NCBI GenBank assembly: GCA_942491415.1
Contig: CALOAD010000014.1
Location: forward strand, 620,001 to 684,000
Origin: CALOAD01 sp942491415
Lineage (GTDB): Bacteria; Cyanobacteriota; Vampirovibrionia; Gastranaerophilales; CALOAD01
Reading direction: 5' to 3'
Length of the DNA: 64,000 nucleotides
Shown: positions 54,935 to 63,289 of the stretch, piece by piece
How positions within the stretch are numbered: position 1 is the first letter of the stretch
Layout: every line of letters starts with the position of its first letter
Program-made: the position numbers and the translations under genes
Notes under the pieces: model-generated
Database searches by the model: none
What the model was told of the DNA's origin: nothing
The model's input: the letters and a program-made list of their open reading frames with translations, nothing else

Positions 54935-55312
54935 TTATTTATTCTCAAAAACACCTTGTTTAATGCCTTCACAATTAGCGACAATATCACAATAACTGGA
55001 GTCTTTTTTAGGCATTAAAAGATCATAAGGAACTTCCTTAAGGGTCGATCCTGTAAAAACTATTGTAGCCCCTAGCATGTGCGGCAAATAATTATCAGGA
55101 AATAACTTTTGCACTTCAGAATTAAAAAGCCATTTTACAGGTTTTAACACAATAAATGGCACCGAAAATACTTTAATGGTTTTTAATGTTACATTTTTAG
55201 ATGTTTTGATATGCTTTATTTTATCAGGCTCAGAAAGATCACATGCTAAAATAAAGTTAGAATAAAAAATGAATAAACAAAAAAAACTTGTAACAAATAT
55301 AAATTTTTTCAT
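54935..55312 (-). CDS. Hypothetical secreted protein, 125 aa
   Basis: The natural start is ATG 55312 (GAGG 10 nt upstream), giving a signal peptide MKKFIFVTSFFCLFIFYSN with cleavage near ILACD. The mature part has a second hydrophobic stretch (VFSVPFIVLKPVKWLF, about 48-63), GATIVFTGSTLKEVPYDLL, and two Cys near the end (CDIVANCEG). No family is recognised. It is divergent from the DUF134 gene; the longer frame from 55384 would overlap that gene and is not preferred. Confidence 0.6.
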   Translation of the reverse strand: MKKFIFVTSFFCLFIFYSNFILACDLSEPDKIKHIKTSKNVTLKTIKVFSVPFIVLKPVKWLFNSEVQKLFPDNYLPHMLGATIVFTGSTLKEVPYDLLMPKKDSSYCDIVANCEGIKQGVFENK

Positions 55313-55377
55313 AAGATTATAGCCTCTTGTTTTTATTACAAGTATTATTATACAAAATAAAGATTTAAAGAGAAAAC

Positions 55378-55662
55378 ATGGCAAGACCTAAAAAACAAAG
55401 AAACATTGAACTTAAAGTATCAGTTGACTCTTTTATTCCTAAATATAAACGGATTCCTGAAGCAATAGAAGAAGTTCAAATAGCCTTAGATGAACTAGAA
55501 GCGTTAAGACTCACAAATACCGAAGAACTTTCACAAGAAGATACTGCGGAAAAAATGGGTATATCAAGACAGCTTGTTGGTTTATTACTTGAACGAGCTC
55601 GAAAAAAAATAACGGAAGCACTTGTCGAAGGTAAAATAATAACGATTATTGATTATGATTAA
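55378..55662 (+). CDS. DUF134 family DNA-binding protein (UPF0251)
   Basis: 94 residues. MARPKKQR start, then LDELEALRLTNTEELSQEDTAEKMGISRQLVGLLLERARKKI, a sigma-70 region 4-like HTH typical of DUF134. The family often lies near metal or Fe-S genes; here the neighbours are the secreted protein and lysS, so no target can be named. AAAGAGA is the ribosome site. Confidence 0.9.
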   Translation: MARPKKQRNIELKVSVDSFIPKYKRIPEAIEEVQIALDELEALRLTNTEELSQEDTAEKMGISRQLVGLLLERARKKITEALVEGKIITIIDYD

Positions 55663-55696
55663 AAAGAGGCTTGATCAAAAAATCATAGCCTCTTTT
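55662..55696. terminator. Bidirectional terminator between the DUF134 gene and lysS
   Basis: AAAAGAGGCT-TGAT pairs with ATCA-T-AGCCTCTTTT (one bulge), flanked by A and T runs, directly past the DUF134 stop. Confidence 0.8.
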
Positions 55697-55716
55697 CTAT
55701 AATTATTGTATTTTTC

Positions 55717-57225
55717 CTATTCTTCGCCTTTTGGTCGCATTGTAGGAAAAGCTATTACATCTCGAATTGAGGGTGAATCAGTTAACAGCATTATAAGCCT
55801 ATCTACACCAACACCCAATCCACCGGCCGGAGGCATTCCGTATTCAAGTGCATTTATATAATCTTCATCAATTTCATGAGCCTCATCATCACCTTCGGCT
55901 TTTGCTTTTGCCTGTGTTTCAAATCTAGCTCTTTGGTCTATAGGATCAGTTAACTCAGAAAAAGCATTTGCAATTTCCCAACCATTAACTCTTGTTTCAA
56001 ATCTTTCAACCAATCTTGGGTTGTCTCTGTGAGCTTTTGCCAAAGGAGAAATATCCCTTGGATAATCAATAATATGGATAGGTTGAATTAAATTTGGCTC
56101 AACTTTTTCTTCGAAAATTTTATCAAGAATTTTTCCCCAAGAGTCATTTTCATCAGTTTCAACACCCATTTTTTTCGCTTCTTGAGCTGCTTCTTGCGGT
56201 AATAAAATTTCACTAAAATCTACATCAGTAAACTTCTTAATCGCTCCCAACATTGTCATTCTATCCCAAGGAGGAGTCAGATCAATTTCATTACCTTGGA
56301 AGTTAATTTTCATCGTACCTAAAACTTCTTTAGCTACATAACTAACCATATTTTCAATCAGTGCCATCATTTCATTATAATCAACATAAGCTTGGTATAA
56401 TTCCAACATAGTAAATTCAGGATTATGTTTTGGTGATAATCCTTCATTTCTGAAGTTTCTATTTATTTCAAATAATTTTTCACCTAAACCGCCTACCATA
56501 AGACGTTTTAAATGAAGCTCAGGTGCTATACGTAAAAACATAGGCATATCTAGCGCATTATGGTGAGTAATAAAAGGTTTAGCTGCAGCACCACCTGCTA
56601 ATGTCTGTAACATAGGCGTTTCAACTTCTAAAAATCCATGTTTGATTAAATAATTTCTAAGTTCTTGCACTATTAAACTTCTTTTTTTGAAAGTTTCACG
56701 CACATCTTCATTCATTATGAGATCAAGGTATCTTTGTCTATACCTTGTTTCTTTATCTGTTAATCCATGAAATTTTTCGGGCAGTTGTTGAAGAGATTTA
56801 GCAAGTATTTTAAAATCCTTCACTTTTATACTAAGCTCTCCTCTTGGAGTTCTTCTTATCGTACCGGTAAAACCAACTATATCACCAATATCAACTAATT
56901 TTAAAGATGAAAGTTTTTCTTTATCGACATTTTCTTTATGACAAAAAACTTGAATTTTTCCACTACTGTCCATCAAATCAATGAACATTCCGCTATTTCT
57001 CATTGCCATTATTCTGCCTGCTACTGAATAACTATCTTCAGTTTCTACACCTGATTCAAGGTCTTTATATTGATCTTGCAAATCCTGTGCAGATGCTGTT
57101 CTGTTAAAAGTATAAGGATAAGGGTTTATTCCTTTATCCACAAGGTCTGTTAGCTTTTGTATCCTGACATTTCTCACTCTGTCAGTATTTTGCTGTTCAG
57201 TTTCGTTAGTCAATTTAGCCTCCAT
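55717..57225 (-). CDS. lysS: Lysyl-tRNA synthetase (class II)
   Basis: About 502 residues. N-terminal OB-fold (YSVAGRIMAMRNSGMFIDLMD), motif 2 FEINRNFRNEGLSPKHNPEFTM (given in pieces), and motif 3 GLGVGVDRLIMLLTDSPSIRDVIAFP. ATG 57225 is chosen because GAGG lies 10 nt upstream and the product then has the usual Met-Glu-Ala start; the frame is open to 57276. Confidence 0.97.
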   Translation of the reverse strand: MEAKLTNETEQQNTDRVRNVRIQKLTDLVDKGINPYPYTFNRTASAQDLQDQYKDLESGVETEDSYSVAGRIMAMRNSGMFIDLMDSSGKIQVFCHKENVDKEKLSSLKLVDIGDIVGFTGTIRRTPRGELSIKVKDFKILAKSLQQLPEKFHGLTDKETRYRQRYLDLIMNEDVRETFKKRSLIVQELRNYLIKHGFLEVETPMLQTLAGGAAAKPFITHHNALDMPMFLRIAPELHLKRLMVGGLGEKLFEINRNFRNEGLSPKHNPEFTMLELYQAYVDYNEMMALIENMVSYVAKEVLGTMKINFQGNEIDLTPPWDRMTMLGAIKKFTDVDFSEILLPQEAAQEAKKMGVETDENDSWGKILDKIFEEKVEPNLIQPIHIIDYPRDISPLAKAHRDNPRLVERFETRVNGWEIANAFSELTDPIDQRARFETQAKAKAEGDDEAHEIDEDYINALEYGMPPAGGLGVGVDRLIMLLTDSPSIRDVIAFPTMRPKGEE

Positions 57226-57578
57226 TGTGCGGATTCCTCTCGAAATGCTTTCCTTCTTAAATTTTATCACCAACATTTTTTCTTTATTGAAAAAATGTTG
57301 AAATTGCTTTAAAAATCATTATAATTTTAAAAATGCTAATAAAAAGTATTCTGTAAAAAAAGTCCCACAAAAACCTGCCTCCATAAAACTTTCAAAAATG
57401 GAAAAATCCCGACCATTATTAAAACCCATTGTGTTGTATCATGTTCTTATCAAGGTTTGATTTTTTAACATTAATTATTAATTTATGTAACTTTTCATTA
57501 AAGTTTGCAAAAAAAAAGCCGATATAATTAAAGAAGACAAATAAAATAAAAACTAATTCAACCCCAAGGAGAATATAA
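57226..57578. other. Intergenic region between lysS and the 57579 gene
   Basis: 353 AT-rich bases without a convincing gene. It holds the short repeat at 57368-57392 and a TATAAT at 57523-57528 as a possible -10 for the downstream gene, with no good -35. Confidence 0.5.
57368..57392. repeat. 25-bp dispersed repeat shared with the 63-kb island
   Basis: The sequence CAAAAACCTGCCTCCATAAA plus five further bases matches 63084-63108 at 24 of 25 positions. In both places it follows an A run and a CCC. Confidence 0.7.
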
Positions 57579-57977
57579 ATGACTAGAATAAATGGTTTTG
57601 GGCTCCAACCAAATATAAACGCACCAAAGGTTAAACCTAATGCTCCTGAACAAGAAGCTGTAAAACAAGAGACCGGTGCTAAACCTCAAACAAAACATCA
57701 ATCTGCCGATGATGTTCTAAATTTTATGTCTCAAAATACTATGGCTGATGTTGCAAAATCGGAAGTTAAATCTTCAAGAACTATACAAGTATCAAAATAT
57801 GTAACACCTGATCAAGCAAAAAGAATTGCCGGATTTATTCAAGAATTTTCAAGTACTGTGGAAAAAGGAATGAAACAAATAGAAAAAGAATTCCCTAATC
57901 TGCCTGAATACCAGAACATGTCAGAGCAAGCTAAATTAAACCTTGCTGTTGATGCTTTTGCTAAAACAAATCTTTAA
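57579..57977 (+). CDS. Hypothetical small protein with Pro/Lys/Gln-rich N-terminus
   Basis: 132 residues. AAGGAG 8 nt before the ATG makes the start sound. Residues 1-45 are disordered (INGFGLQPNINAPKVKPNAPE), and residues 75-132 are predicted helical (VTPDQAKRIAGFIQEFSSTVEKG, cited as motif pieces). There is no signal or TM. No family is recognised. It is a single-gene unit with its own terminator. Confidence 0.7.
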   Translation: MTRINGFGLQPNINAPKVKPNAPEQEAVKQETGAKPQTKHQSADDVLNFMSQNTMADVAKSEVKSSRTIQVSKYVTPDQAKRIAGFIQEFSSTVEKGMKQIEKEFPNLPEYQNMSEQAKLNLAVDAFAKTNL

Positions 57978-58002
57978 TAATTTATCTAACAAAAAATATA
58001 CT

Positions 58003-58038
58003 AAAAAAGACTTGATCAACATAATCAAGTCTTTTTTT
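58003..58038. terminator. Bidirectional terminator between the 57579 gene and the sigma-factor gene
   Basis: AAAAAAGACTTGAT pairs with ATCAAGTCTTTTTT around a 7-nt loop, with A and T runs on each side. Confidence 0.85.
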
Positions 58039-58050
58039 ATTATAAAAATT

Positions 58051-58695
58051 TTAATCGTAATGATCTCGCTCTTTAAGATACTCTCGTACCTGATTAAGCG
58101 AAGCCTGCACTATCCTTGTAATACGAGAAGATGATAATCCGACCTGAGTAGCAATATCTTTGACTTGCATATTTCTGTAGAACCTATATTCCATAATAGT
58201 TCGTTCTTTTGACGGCAACTTAGCTATCGCTTCTCTTACAATTTTACCCAATTCAGATATTTCAAGTTGTTCATCAGGTAATGCTGAACCATCTTTAAGA
58301 AAATCAAACGGTGAGTCATTATCAGACGAATCTTGCAAGCTATCAATAGAAAGAATTGTTTCATAAACGGCTTCTCTAACTTTCTGTGGAGATACATCAA
58401 GCCCTTCACCGTTTTGATTAGCATCCGCTTTTTTAGTGTGTTTTAAAGAATACCACTTATATCTATTTCTTAGCTCGTTTCTAATCGCCCATCTAACAGC
58501 AGTAGCAATATAAGCATTATTATATTTTTCAAGTTCTTTGGCAGTCTTGTTTTTGATCAAAGCCTGAATAGCAATAATTCCAATGCTAATAAGCTCCTCA
58601 CTTTCTACCATATGAGAAGGAATGCGCCTATGCTCAACCCTGGCGACTTTCTCTATAACTTCTATATAATCTTGTATTTTTACTGTTTGCTGCAC
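58051..58695 (-). CDS. Sigma-70 family RNA polymerase sigma factor
   Basis: 214 residues, GTG start. Region 2 covers about 25-90 (ESEELISIGIIAIQALIKN, AYIATAVRWAIRNELRNRYKW) and region 4 about 155-210 (AIAKLPSKERTIMEYRFYRNMQVKDIATQVGLSSSRITRIV, cited as LPSKERTIMEYRF and GLSSSRITRIV). No region 1.1 is seen. Size and layout suit alternative sigma factors of the FliA/WhiG/SigB class. It follows a second flhB by 29 bases on the same strand, which favours a motility- or secretion-related regulon. Confidence 0.85.
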   Translation of the reverse strand: MQQTVKIQDYIEVIEKVARVEHRRIPSHMVESEELISIGIIAIQALIKNKTAKELEKYNNAYIATAVRWAIRNELRNRYKWYSLKHTKKADANQNGEGLDVSPQKVREAVYETILSIDSLQDSSDNDSPFDFLKDGSALPDEQLEISELGKIVREAIAKLPSKERTIMEYRFYRNMQVKDIATQVGLSSSRITRIVQASLNQVREYLKERDHYD

Positions 58696-58724
58696 TTTAT
58701 TAATTTTATACTTAACCTATCTTC

Positions 58725-59798
58725 TTACATTGTATTCATTTTTTCACTTTTACGCAAATTATAAACAAATAATAGTATTTCCGCTACAGCTTTATATAGC
58801 TCAGGTGGCACCTCTTTGTCAACATCTACAAGCCTGAAAAGAGCTCGTGCAACCGGAGGATTTTCAACTATAGGTACTCCATGCTCATTAGCAATATCTT
58901 TAATTTTCTGGGCGAAAAGCTCACTACCTTTGGCTACGACCTTAGGTGCCTGCATTTCATCAGCCTCATATTTTAACGCAACTGCAACGTGAGAAGGATT
59001 TGTAACAACAAAATCAGCTTCAGGCACCGAATCCATAGCCCCCTGTTGAAGCATTTGTTGTCTTTTTTGCTTTAATGCAGCTTTAACGTGCGGATCCCCC
59101 TCAGAGTTTTTATATTCATCCTTTATCTCTTTAAAAGACATTTTTTGATCTTTCAAAAACTTACTTCTTGTCACCATGTAGTCAGCTGCTGCAATAACAA
59201 GGAATATAACCCCTGCTTTAGTTATAAAATCTACAATCAAATTACCAAATTCAAACATGATAGCAAAGGTGTTATCCATCGCTGCAAGCCCAAGCATAAC
59301 CGGAAAATGAGACTTATAAGTAAAATAACCAACAAGACCTAAAACCACTACTTTTACAATATTTTTAAATAACTCAAATAAGGTTTTTACAGAGATCAAA
59401 TTCTTAAAATACTTTGAAGGATTTAATTTATCCAGTTTTGGAACCAAAGGCGTCGTTGTAAAAAGAGGTCCCACCTGAATTAAATCACTTACTATTGCAA
59501 TGAAAAAAGCCATAAACAAAATAGGTCCGATAATCAGAATCGTAGGGACTAAAGTCAAGAATAAAAGGTATTGTAATCCCATATCATCAAGACTTCTGGT
59601 GGGTATTTGCTCATAGAGCAAAACAAAAAGCTTTGAGATTTGTCCCCAAAGAAAAGGAGCTAATTTAAACAGGAAAAAAAACATAACAATAAGCGATATC
59701 GCCATTGAAAAGTCTTTGCTTTTTACAACTTGTCCTTCTTTACGGGCTCGCTGCAACTTTTGAGGCGTAGCCTCAAACTGCTTATCCTCATCTGCCAT
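58725..59798 (-). CDS. Second FlhB-family protein (NPSH cleavage motif)
   Basis: About 357 residues with FlhB architecture: ADEDKQFEATPQKLQRARKEGQVVKS N-terminus (cited in part), four TM segments, then a cytoplasmic domain with VVTNPSHVAVALKYE where FlhB/SctU has NPTH, and the conserved PPVARALFR and PPELYKAVAEIL. The Asn-Pro scissile pair is kept but Thr is Ser. The start is ATG 59798; the frame is open to 59846. It lies 25 kb from the canonical flhB and just ahead of a sigma gene. The intergenic region 59799-60065 should hold divergent promoters. Confidence 0.88.
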   Translation of the reverse strand: MADEDKQFEATPQKLQRARKEGQVVKSKDFSMAISLIVMFFFLFKLAPFLWGQISKLFVLLYEQIPTRSLDDMGLQYLLFLTLVPTILIIGPILFMAFFIAIVSDLIQVGPLFTTTPLVPKLDKLNPSKYFKNLISVKTLFELFKNIVKVVVLGLVGYFTYKSHFPVMLGLAAMDNTFAIMFEFGNLIVDFITKAGVIFLVIAAADYMVTRSKFLKDQKMSFKEIKDEYKNSEGDPHVKAALKQKRQQMLQQGAMDSVPEADFVVTNPSHVAVALKYEADEMQAPKVVAKGSELFAQKIKDIANEHGVPIVENPPVARALFRLVDVDKEVPPELYKAVAEILLFVYNLRKSEKMNTM

Positions 59799-60065
59799 TT
59801 TAAATTTCCCGAATTGTGTGCCTATAATTATTATAACTGAAATCAATCAAATTCAAACAAAACAACCTTATCAATTAATAAACAAAAATTACAAAATGTA
59901 ACAAAGCTCTGATTTTTATCAAAAAACGGTTAACAATTCTAAACTTAACTTAATTATCAATTTTAATTAATAAAGTGAAAAGAAATGTGTCATCACTGTT
60001 GAATAAAAACATTTATCTTATAAAATTGGTTTAATAACGGATACACATGAAGAAGGAAGTTTCCA

Positions 60066-61265
60066 ATGAAAAAGACTGTTAGAGATCTAAATGATATTAA
60101 AGGAAAAAAAGCACTCGTAAGAGTTGATATGAATGCTCCTTTAGATGAAAACAAAAATGTTACGGACGATACTCGTATTAGAGCAGTTGTACCAACAGTA
60201 AACTATTTGAGGGAAAAAGGCGCAAAAGTTATTTTAATGGCTCACCTCGGTAGACCTAAAGGAGAAAAAAACCCTGAGTTAACTCTTGCCCCTATTGCCA
60301 AAAGGCTTTCTGAAATCATCAACGCTCCTGTAATGAAATTAAATGACAGTATTGGTGATGAAGTTAAAGCAAAATTAAATGAACTAAAAGACGGTGATGT
60401 AGCCCTTTTAGAAAACATTAGATTTTATAACGAAGAAACTAAAAATGATCCTGAATTTGCAAAAAAACTTGCAGAATTAGCAGATTTTTATGTAAACGAT
60501 GCTTTTGGAGCAGCTCACAGAGCTCACTCTTCTACTGAAGGTGTTGCAAAAGAACTTTCCCCTGCTGTATCAGGTCTTTTAATGGAAAAAGAACTTTCAG
60601 CTTTAGGAAATCTTTTAGAAAAACCCAAAAGACCTTTTATTGCAATAGTTGGCGGTAGTAAAGTTTCAACCAAAATAGGTGTTTTAGATAACCTTCTCGA
60701 TAAAGTCGATTCTCTTATTGTCGGCGGCGGAATGACTTATACATTCCTGAAAGCTCAAGGTTATAACGTTGGAGATTCAATTTGCGAAAACGATAAACTT
60801 GAACTTGCAAGAGAATTAATGAAAAAAGCTGAAGATAAAGGTGTTCAATTATATATTTCAAAAGATATAGTTGTAGCTGATGATTTTAGTAATAATGCAA
60901 ACACTCAAATTGTTTCAACCAAAGAAATTCCTGATGGATGGGAAGGCGTTGATATGGGACCGGAATCAAGAAAAATAGCCGGTGAAGTTATTCTTAACGC
61001 TAAAACAATTTTATGGAATGGTCCTGTAGGAGTATTTGAAATCGATAAATTTGAAGAAGGCACAAAAGCTATTGCAAAAAGTGTTGAAGAAGCCACTCTT
61101 AAAGGTGCTGTAAGTGTATTAGGCGGTGGTGATACAGTTGCTGCTGTTGAAAAATTCAAATTACCAAAAGATCACTTCTCGCATATTTCAACAGGTGGTG
61201 GAGCAAGTCTGGAATTTATAGAAGGCAAAGTTCTACCCGGTGTTGCAGCATTGGATGATAAATAA
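60066..61265 (+). CDS. pgk: Phosphoglycerate kinase
   Basis: 399 residues, full length. KKALVRVDMNAPLDENKNVTDD, VILMAHLGRPKGE, VLDNLLDKVDSLIVGGGMTYTFLKA and SVLGGGDTVAAVEKF are PGK signatures in their usual order; the phosphate-binding and hinge sequences look intact. It makes ATP in glycolysis from 1,3-bisphosphoglycerate. AGGAAG precedes the ATG. A 13-bp terminator follows. Confidence 0.98.
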   Translation: MKKTVRDLNDIKGKKALVRVDMNAPLDENKNVTDDTRIRAVVPTVNYLREKGAKVILMAHLGRPKGEKNPELTLAPIAKRLSEIINAPVMKLNDSIGDEVKAKLNELKDGDVALLENIRFYNEETKNDPEFAKKLAELADFYVNDAFGAAHRAHSSTEGVAKELSPAVSGLLMEKELSALGNLLEKPKRPFIAIVGGSKVSTKIGVLDNLLDKVDSLIVGGGMTYTFLKAQGYNVGDSICENDKLELARELMKKAEDKGVQLYISKDIVVADDFSNNANTQIVSTKEIPDGWEGVDMGPESRKIAGEVILNAKTILWNGPVGVFEIDKFEEGTKAIAKSVEEATLKGAVSVLGGGDTVAAVEKFKLPKDHFSHISTGGGASLEFIEGKVLPGVAALDDK

Positions 61266-61280
61266 AAAATAAAAACTTTA

Positions 61281-61318
61281 TTAAAAGCTCAACCTTAAAG
61301 GTTGAGCTTTTAATTTTT
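61281..61318 (+). terminator. Terminator after pgk
   Basis: TTAAAAGCTCAACC (61281-61294) pairs with GGTTGAGCTTTTAA (61300-61313) across a 5-nt loop and runs into TTTTT. Confidence 0.9.
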
Positions 61319-61391
61319 CACTCAAGCCGGTTGAGTATTGCTTAAAAATCTTTTATAATAAATAAAGAAATTAAACTAAAAGGTTATTTTG

Positions 61392-62057
61392 ATGATAAAA
61401 AACAAAAAAGCATTTACTCTTGCAGAAGTTTTAATATCACTAACACTAATTGGTGTAGTTGCGGTACTTACAAAGTCTATTGTTAGAGTACCCGACGTTA
61501 ATGATGCTTATTTAAGGACACAGTGGAGAAAAACTTTTACTGAATTTAGCAATGTAACAAAACAAATAGCCTGGGAGCACGATGGTTTAATGACAAATCT
61601 TGCAAGTACTCATAATGAATTTAGAAATCTTTTTACTTCAAAAAAGTTAACAACTGTCAAGACTTGTGATCAAGGAGCTTCAGTTGATGAATGCTGGCAT
61701 AATACCTCTAATTTTACTTATTATAATAACTCTACTTACGGCGGTAGCAGCTGGTCAACGCTTATGAGCAGAGCTATTTTAGAAAATGGTACCTTAATAG
61801 CTTTTCGCTTAGATTCAAATACCTGTACCAGTAGCTTAACTCCAAATAACGATAATTGTGGAGCATTACATATTGATGTAAATGGATTTAAGCCTCCAAA
61901 TAGTGTAGGTAAAGATATATTTGCTTTTTATGTCCGTAAAAATGGAACCATTACCCCCCTTGGAGCCCAAGGGGTTAATGCCGCAGGCTCTTGCAAACCA
62001 ACTGATTCAGGCTGGGGATGCAGCAGCAATTTTCTACACGGTGATGAAGAAGACTAA
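61392..62057 (+). CDS. Type IV pilin-like / type II secretion pseudopilin
   Basis: 221 residues. The prepilin leader KNKKAFTLAEVLISLTLIGVVAVL has the FTLxEV motif (prepilin peptidase cleaves before Phe, with the +5 Glu present), and the N-terminal hydrophobic helix ends near residue 30. The globular part is rich in Asn/Ser/Thr with several Cys (CDQGASVDEC, CTSSLTPNNDNC, CKPTDSGWGC). ATG 61392 is used in preference to the adjacent TTG. Pilus assembly genes are not nearby, so it is an orphan pseudopilin that would use a system encoded elsewhere. Confidence 0.9.
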   Translation: MIKNKKAFTLAEVLISLTLIGVVAVLTKSIVRVPDVNDAYLRTQWRKTFTEFSNVTKQIAWEHDGLMTNLASTHNEFRNLFTSKKLTTVKTCDQGASVDECWHNTSNFTYYNNSTYGGSSWSTLMSRAILENGTLIAFRLDSNTCTSSLTPNNDNCGALHIDVNGFKPPNSVGKDIFAFYVRKNGTITPLGAQGVNAAGSCKPTDSGWGCSSNFLHGDEED

Positions 62058-62125
62058 AAATCTGGTAGTGAGTAAATAGTGACTGATAAAGTATTTTATG
62101 TAATTTCAAGGAAACTCCCCCGTTT

Positions 62126-62182
62126 CTTTAAGTCTTATGCCTTTTCATGTGAAGTTTAAAACTTTTGCCTTCCGCAGGAGGT
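62126..62182. repeat. 57-bp direct repeat, copy 1
   Basis: Runs from CTTTAAGTCTTATGCC to CCGCAGGAGGT and is identical to 63005-63061. The two copies bracket the 62229-63003 region. Confidence 0.9.
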
Positions 62183-62228
62183 CGTTTTTTCAAAAAGTTT
62201 AAAATCGACGAATTTAACTTTTCAATTA

Positions 62229-62429
62229 ATGAACGAATTAGAACTCGAAAAACTCTATTTAAGGAGAATTTTTCTACTCGATCAAATCTCAATACCAAGC
62301 TATAAGAAAGCATTAAAAGCGTTAATAAATCGAATCCTAAAACCCAACTATAAAAAATCAAAAAGAACAAAAAATAATAAAATAAGATATTATCGGGTAG
62401 AAAAATTGGACTATAATAGAGTTTTGTAG
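62229..62429 (+). CDS. 66-codon basic ORF, copy A
   Basis: The product begins MNELELEKLYLRRIFLLDQ and has a Lys/Arg-rich C-terminal half (KKSKRTKNNKIRYYR). No family is recognised. There is no ribosome site before the ATG, so expression is uncertain. Compared with copy B there are four substitutions, two of them silent (N2S, I22K plus CTC/CTA and TAT/TAC). It could be a small DNA/RNA-binding protein of a mobile repeat, or a non-coding repeat that happens to be open. Confidence 0.35.
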   Translation: MNELELEKLYLRRIFLLDQISIPSYKKALKALINRILKPNYKKSKRTKNNKIRYYRVEKLDYNRVL

Positions 62430-62495
62430 AAGTTCTTTGAGTGAATGTTTTTGTATTGAGTGGTTTTAGCTTCGTTTATCGAAGTAAAACCACGG
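62229..62495 (+). repeat. 267-bp repeat unit, copy A (66-codon ORF plus hairpin)
   Basis: Matches 62737-63003 with an offset of exactly 508 bases and only the four substitutions noted for the ORF. The 3' end is a long hairpin, GTGGTTTTA-G-CTTCG/CGAAG-TAAAACCAC (62460-62493). Identity breaks off sharply just after it. Confidence 0.9.
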
Positions 62496-62525
62496 ACTTA
62501 AAATCTGTGTAACTCTCTCCGAGGG

Positions 62526-62547
62526 GGAACTTTTGCGTAAAAGTTCC
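62526..62547. repeat. Hairpin GGAACTTTT/AAAAGTTCC followed by ACAAAACC
   Basis: 9-bp perfect stem with GCGT loop, preceded by CCGAGGG and followed by ACAAAACC. It is built like the palindrome at 63059-63082 (preceded by CCGCAGG, followed by CCAAAAACC), so the two seem to be one family. Confidence 0.6.
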
Positions 62548-62620
62548 ACAAAACCTTTGACACGAATTTGTTTTCTTATTTTATACGCTTCACTTGATTA
62601 ACTTTTAAAATACTTAAATA

Positions 62621-62658
62621 TGCTTACACAACTCACTATCGTTCAAACAGTGTAAGCA
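62621..62658. repeat. Hairpin with AACTCACT...CGTTCAAACA loop, member 1
   Basis: TGCTTACAC pairs with GTGTAAGCA (9 bp). The loop AACTCACTATCGTTCAAACA shares both ends with the loop of the 63157-63199 hairpin. Confidence 0.7.
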
Positions 62659-62736
62659 TCCTTTATATTTGGCGTTTCACTCTAAAATTTACAAAAACAA
62701 ACTACGGTCAATATTTGAAAAATATCGTTACTTTTA

Positions 62737-62937
62737 ATGAGCGAATTAGAACTCGAAAAACTATATTTAAGGAGAATTTTTCTACTCGATCAAATCTCAA
62801 AACCAAGCTACAAGAAAGCATTAAAAGCGTTAATAAATCGAATCCTAAAACCCAACTATAAAAAATCAAAAAGAACAAAAAATAATAAAATAAGATATTA
62901 TCGGGTAGAAAAATTGGACTATAATAGAGTTTTGTAG
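62737..62937 (+). CDS. 66-codon basic ORF, copy B
   Basis: Near-identical to copy A (64 of 66 residues the same). The start codon stands in a similar TTTTAATG context without a ribosome site. Half of the four base changes between the copies are silent, which is too few to prove selection. Confidence 0.35.
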   Translation: MSELELEKLYLRRIFLLDQISKPSYKKALKALINRILKPNYKKSKRTKNNKIRYYRVEKLDYNRVL

Positions 62938-63003
62938 AAGTTCTTTGAGTGAATGTTTTTGTATTGAGTGGTTTTAGCTTCGTTTATCGAAGTAAAACCA
63001 CGG
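62737..63003 (+). repeat. 267-bp repeat unit, copy B
   Basis: Second copy of the ORF-plus-hairpin unit, with the hairpin at 62968-63001. It runs two bases short of the second 57-bp direct repeat. Confidence 0.9.
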
Positions 63004-63004
63004 G

Positions 63005-63061
63005 CTTTAAGTCTTATGCCTTTTCATGTGAAGTTTAAAACTTTTGCCTTCCGCAGGAGGT
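63005..63061. repeat. 57-bp direct repeat, copy 2
   Basis: Identical to 62126-62182. It is followed by the 24-bp perfect palindrome GGTAC-T7-A7-GTACC (63059-63082) and by the 25-bp repeat also found at 57368-57392. Confidence 0.9.
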
Positions 63062-63156
63062 ACTTTTTTTAAAAAAAGTACCCCAAAAACCTACCTCCAT
63101 AAAACTTTTCTATTTTACTAAACTCCGTTAAATCAAAGTATAACAATCTAAAAAAT

Positions 63157-63199
63157 GCTGTATAACTCACTCAGCAGAGCTTCGTTCAAACAATACAGC
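63157..63199. repeat. Hairpin with AACTCACT...CGTTCAAACA loop, member 2
   Basis: GCTGTAT pairs with ATACAGC (7 bp) around AACTCACT...TTCGTTCAAACA. The stem sequence differs from member 1 but pairing is kept. Confidence 0.7.
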
Positions 63200-63289
63200 T
63201 TGTTTTTAACCTATCACTTCGTTAAGTAAAAATACGAAAAGATTTAAAGTCGGCATTAAAAAAAACTTACGAAAATAAATTTACCACTA

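Noticed and set aside
62128..62370. 80-codon ORF on the minus strand across repeat copy A
   Set aside because: It runs through repeat sequence with no ribosome site and has no counterpart of equal length in copy B.
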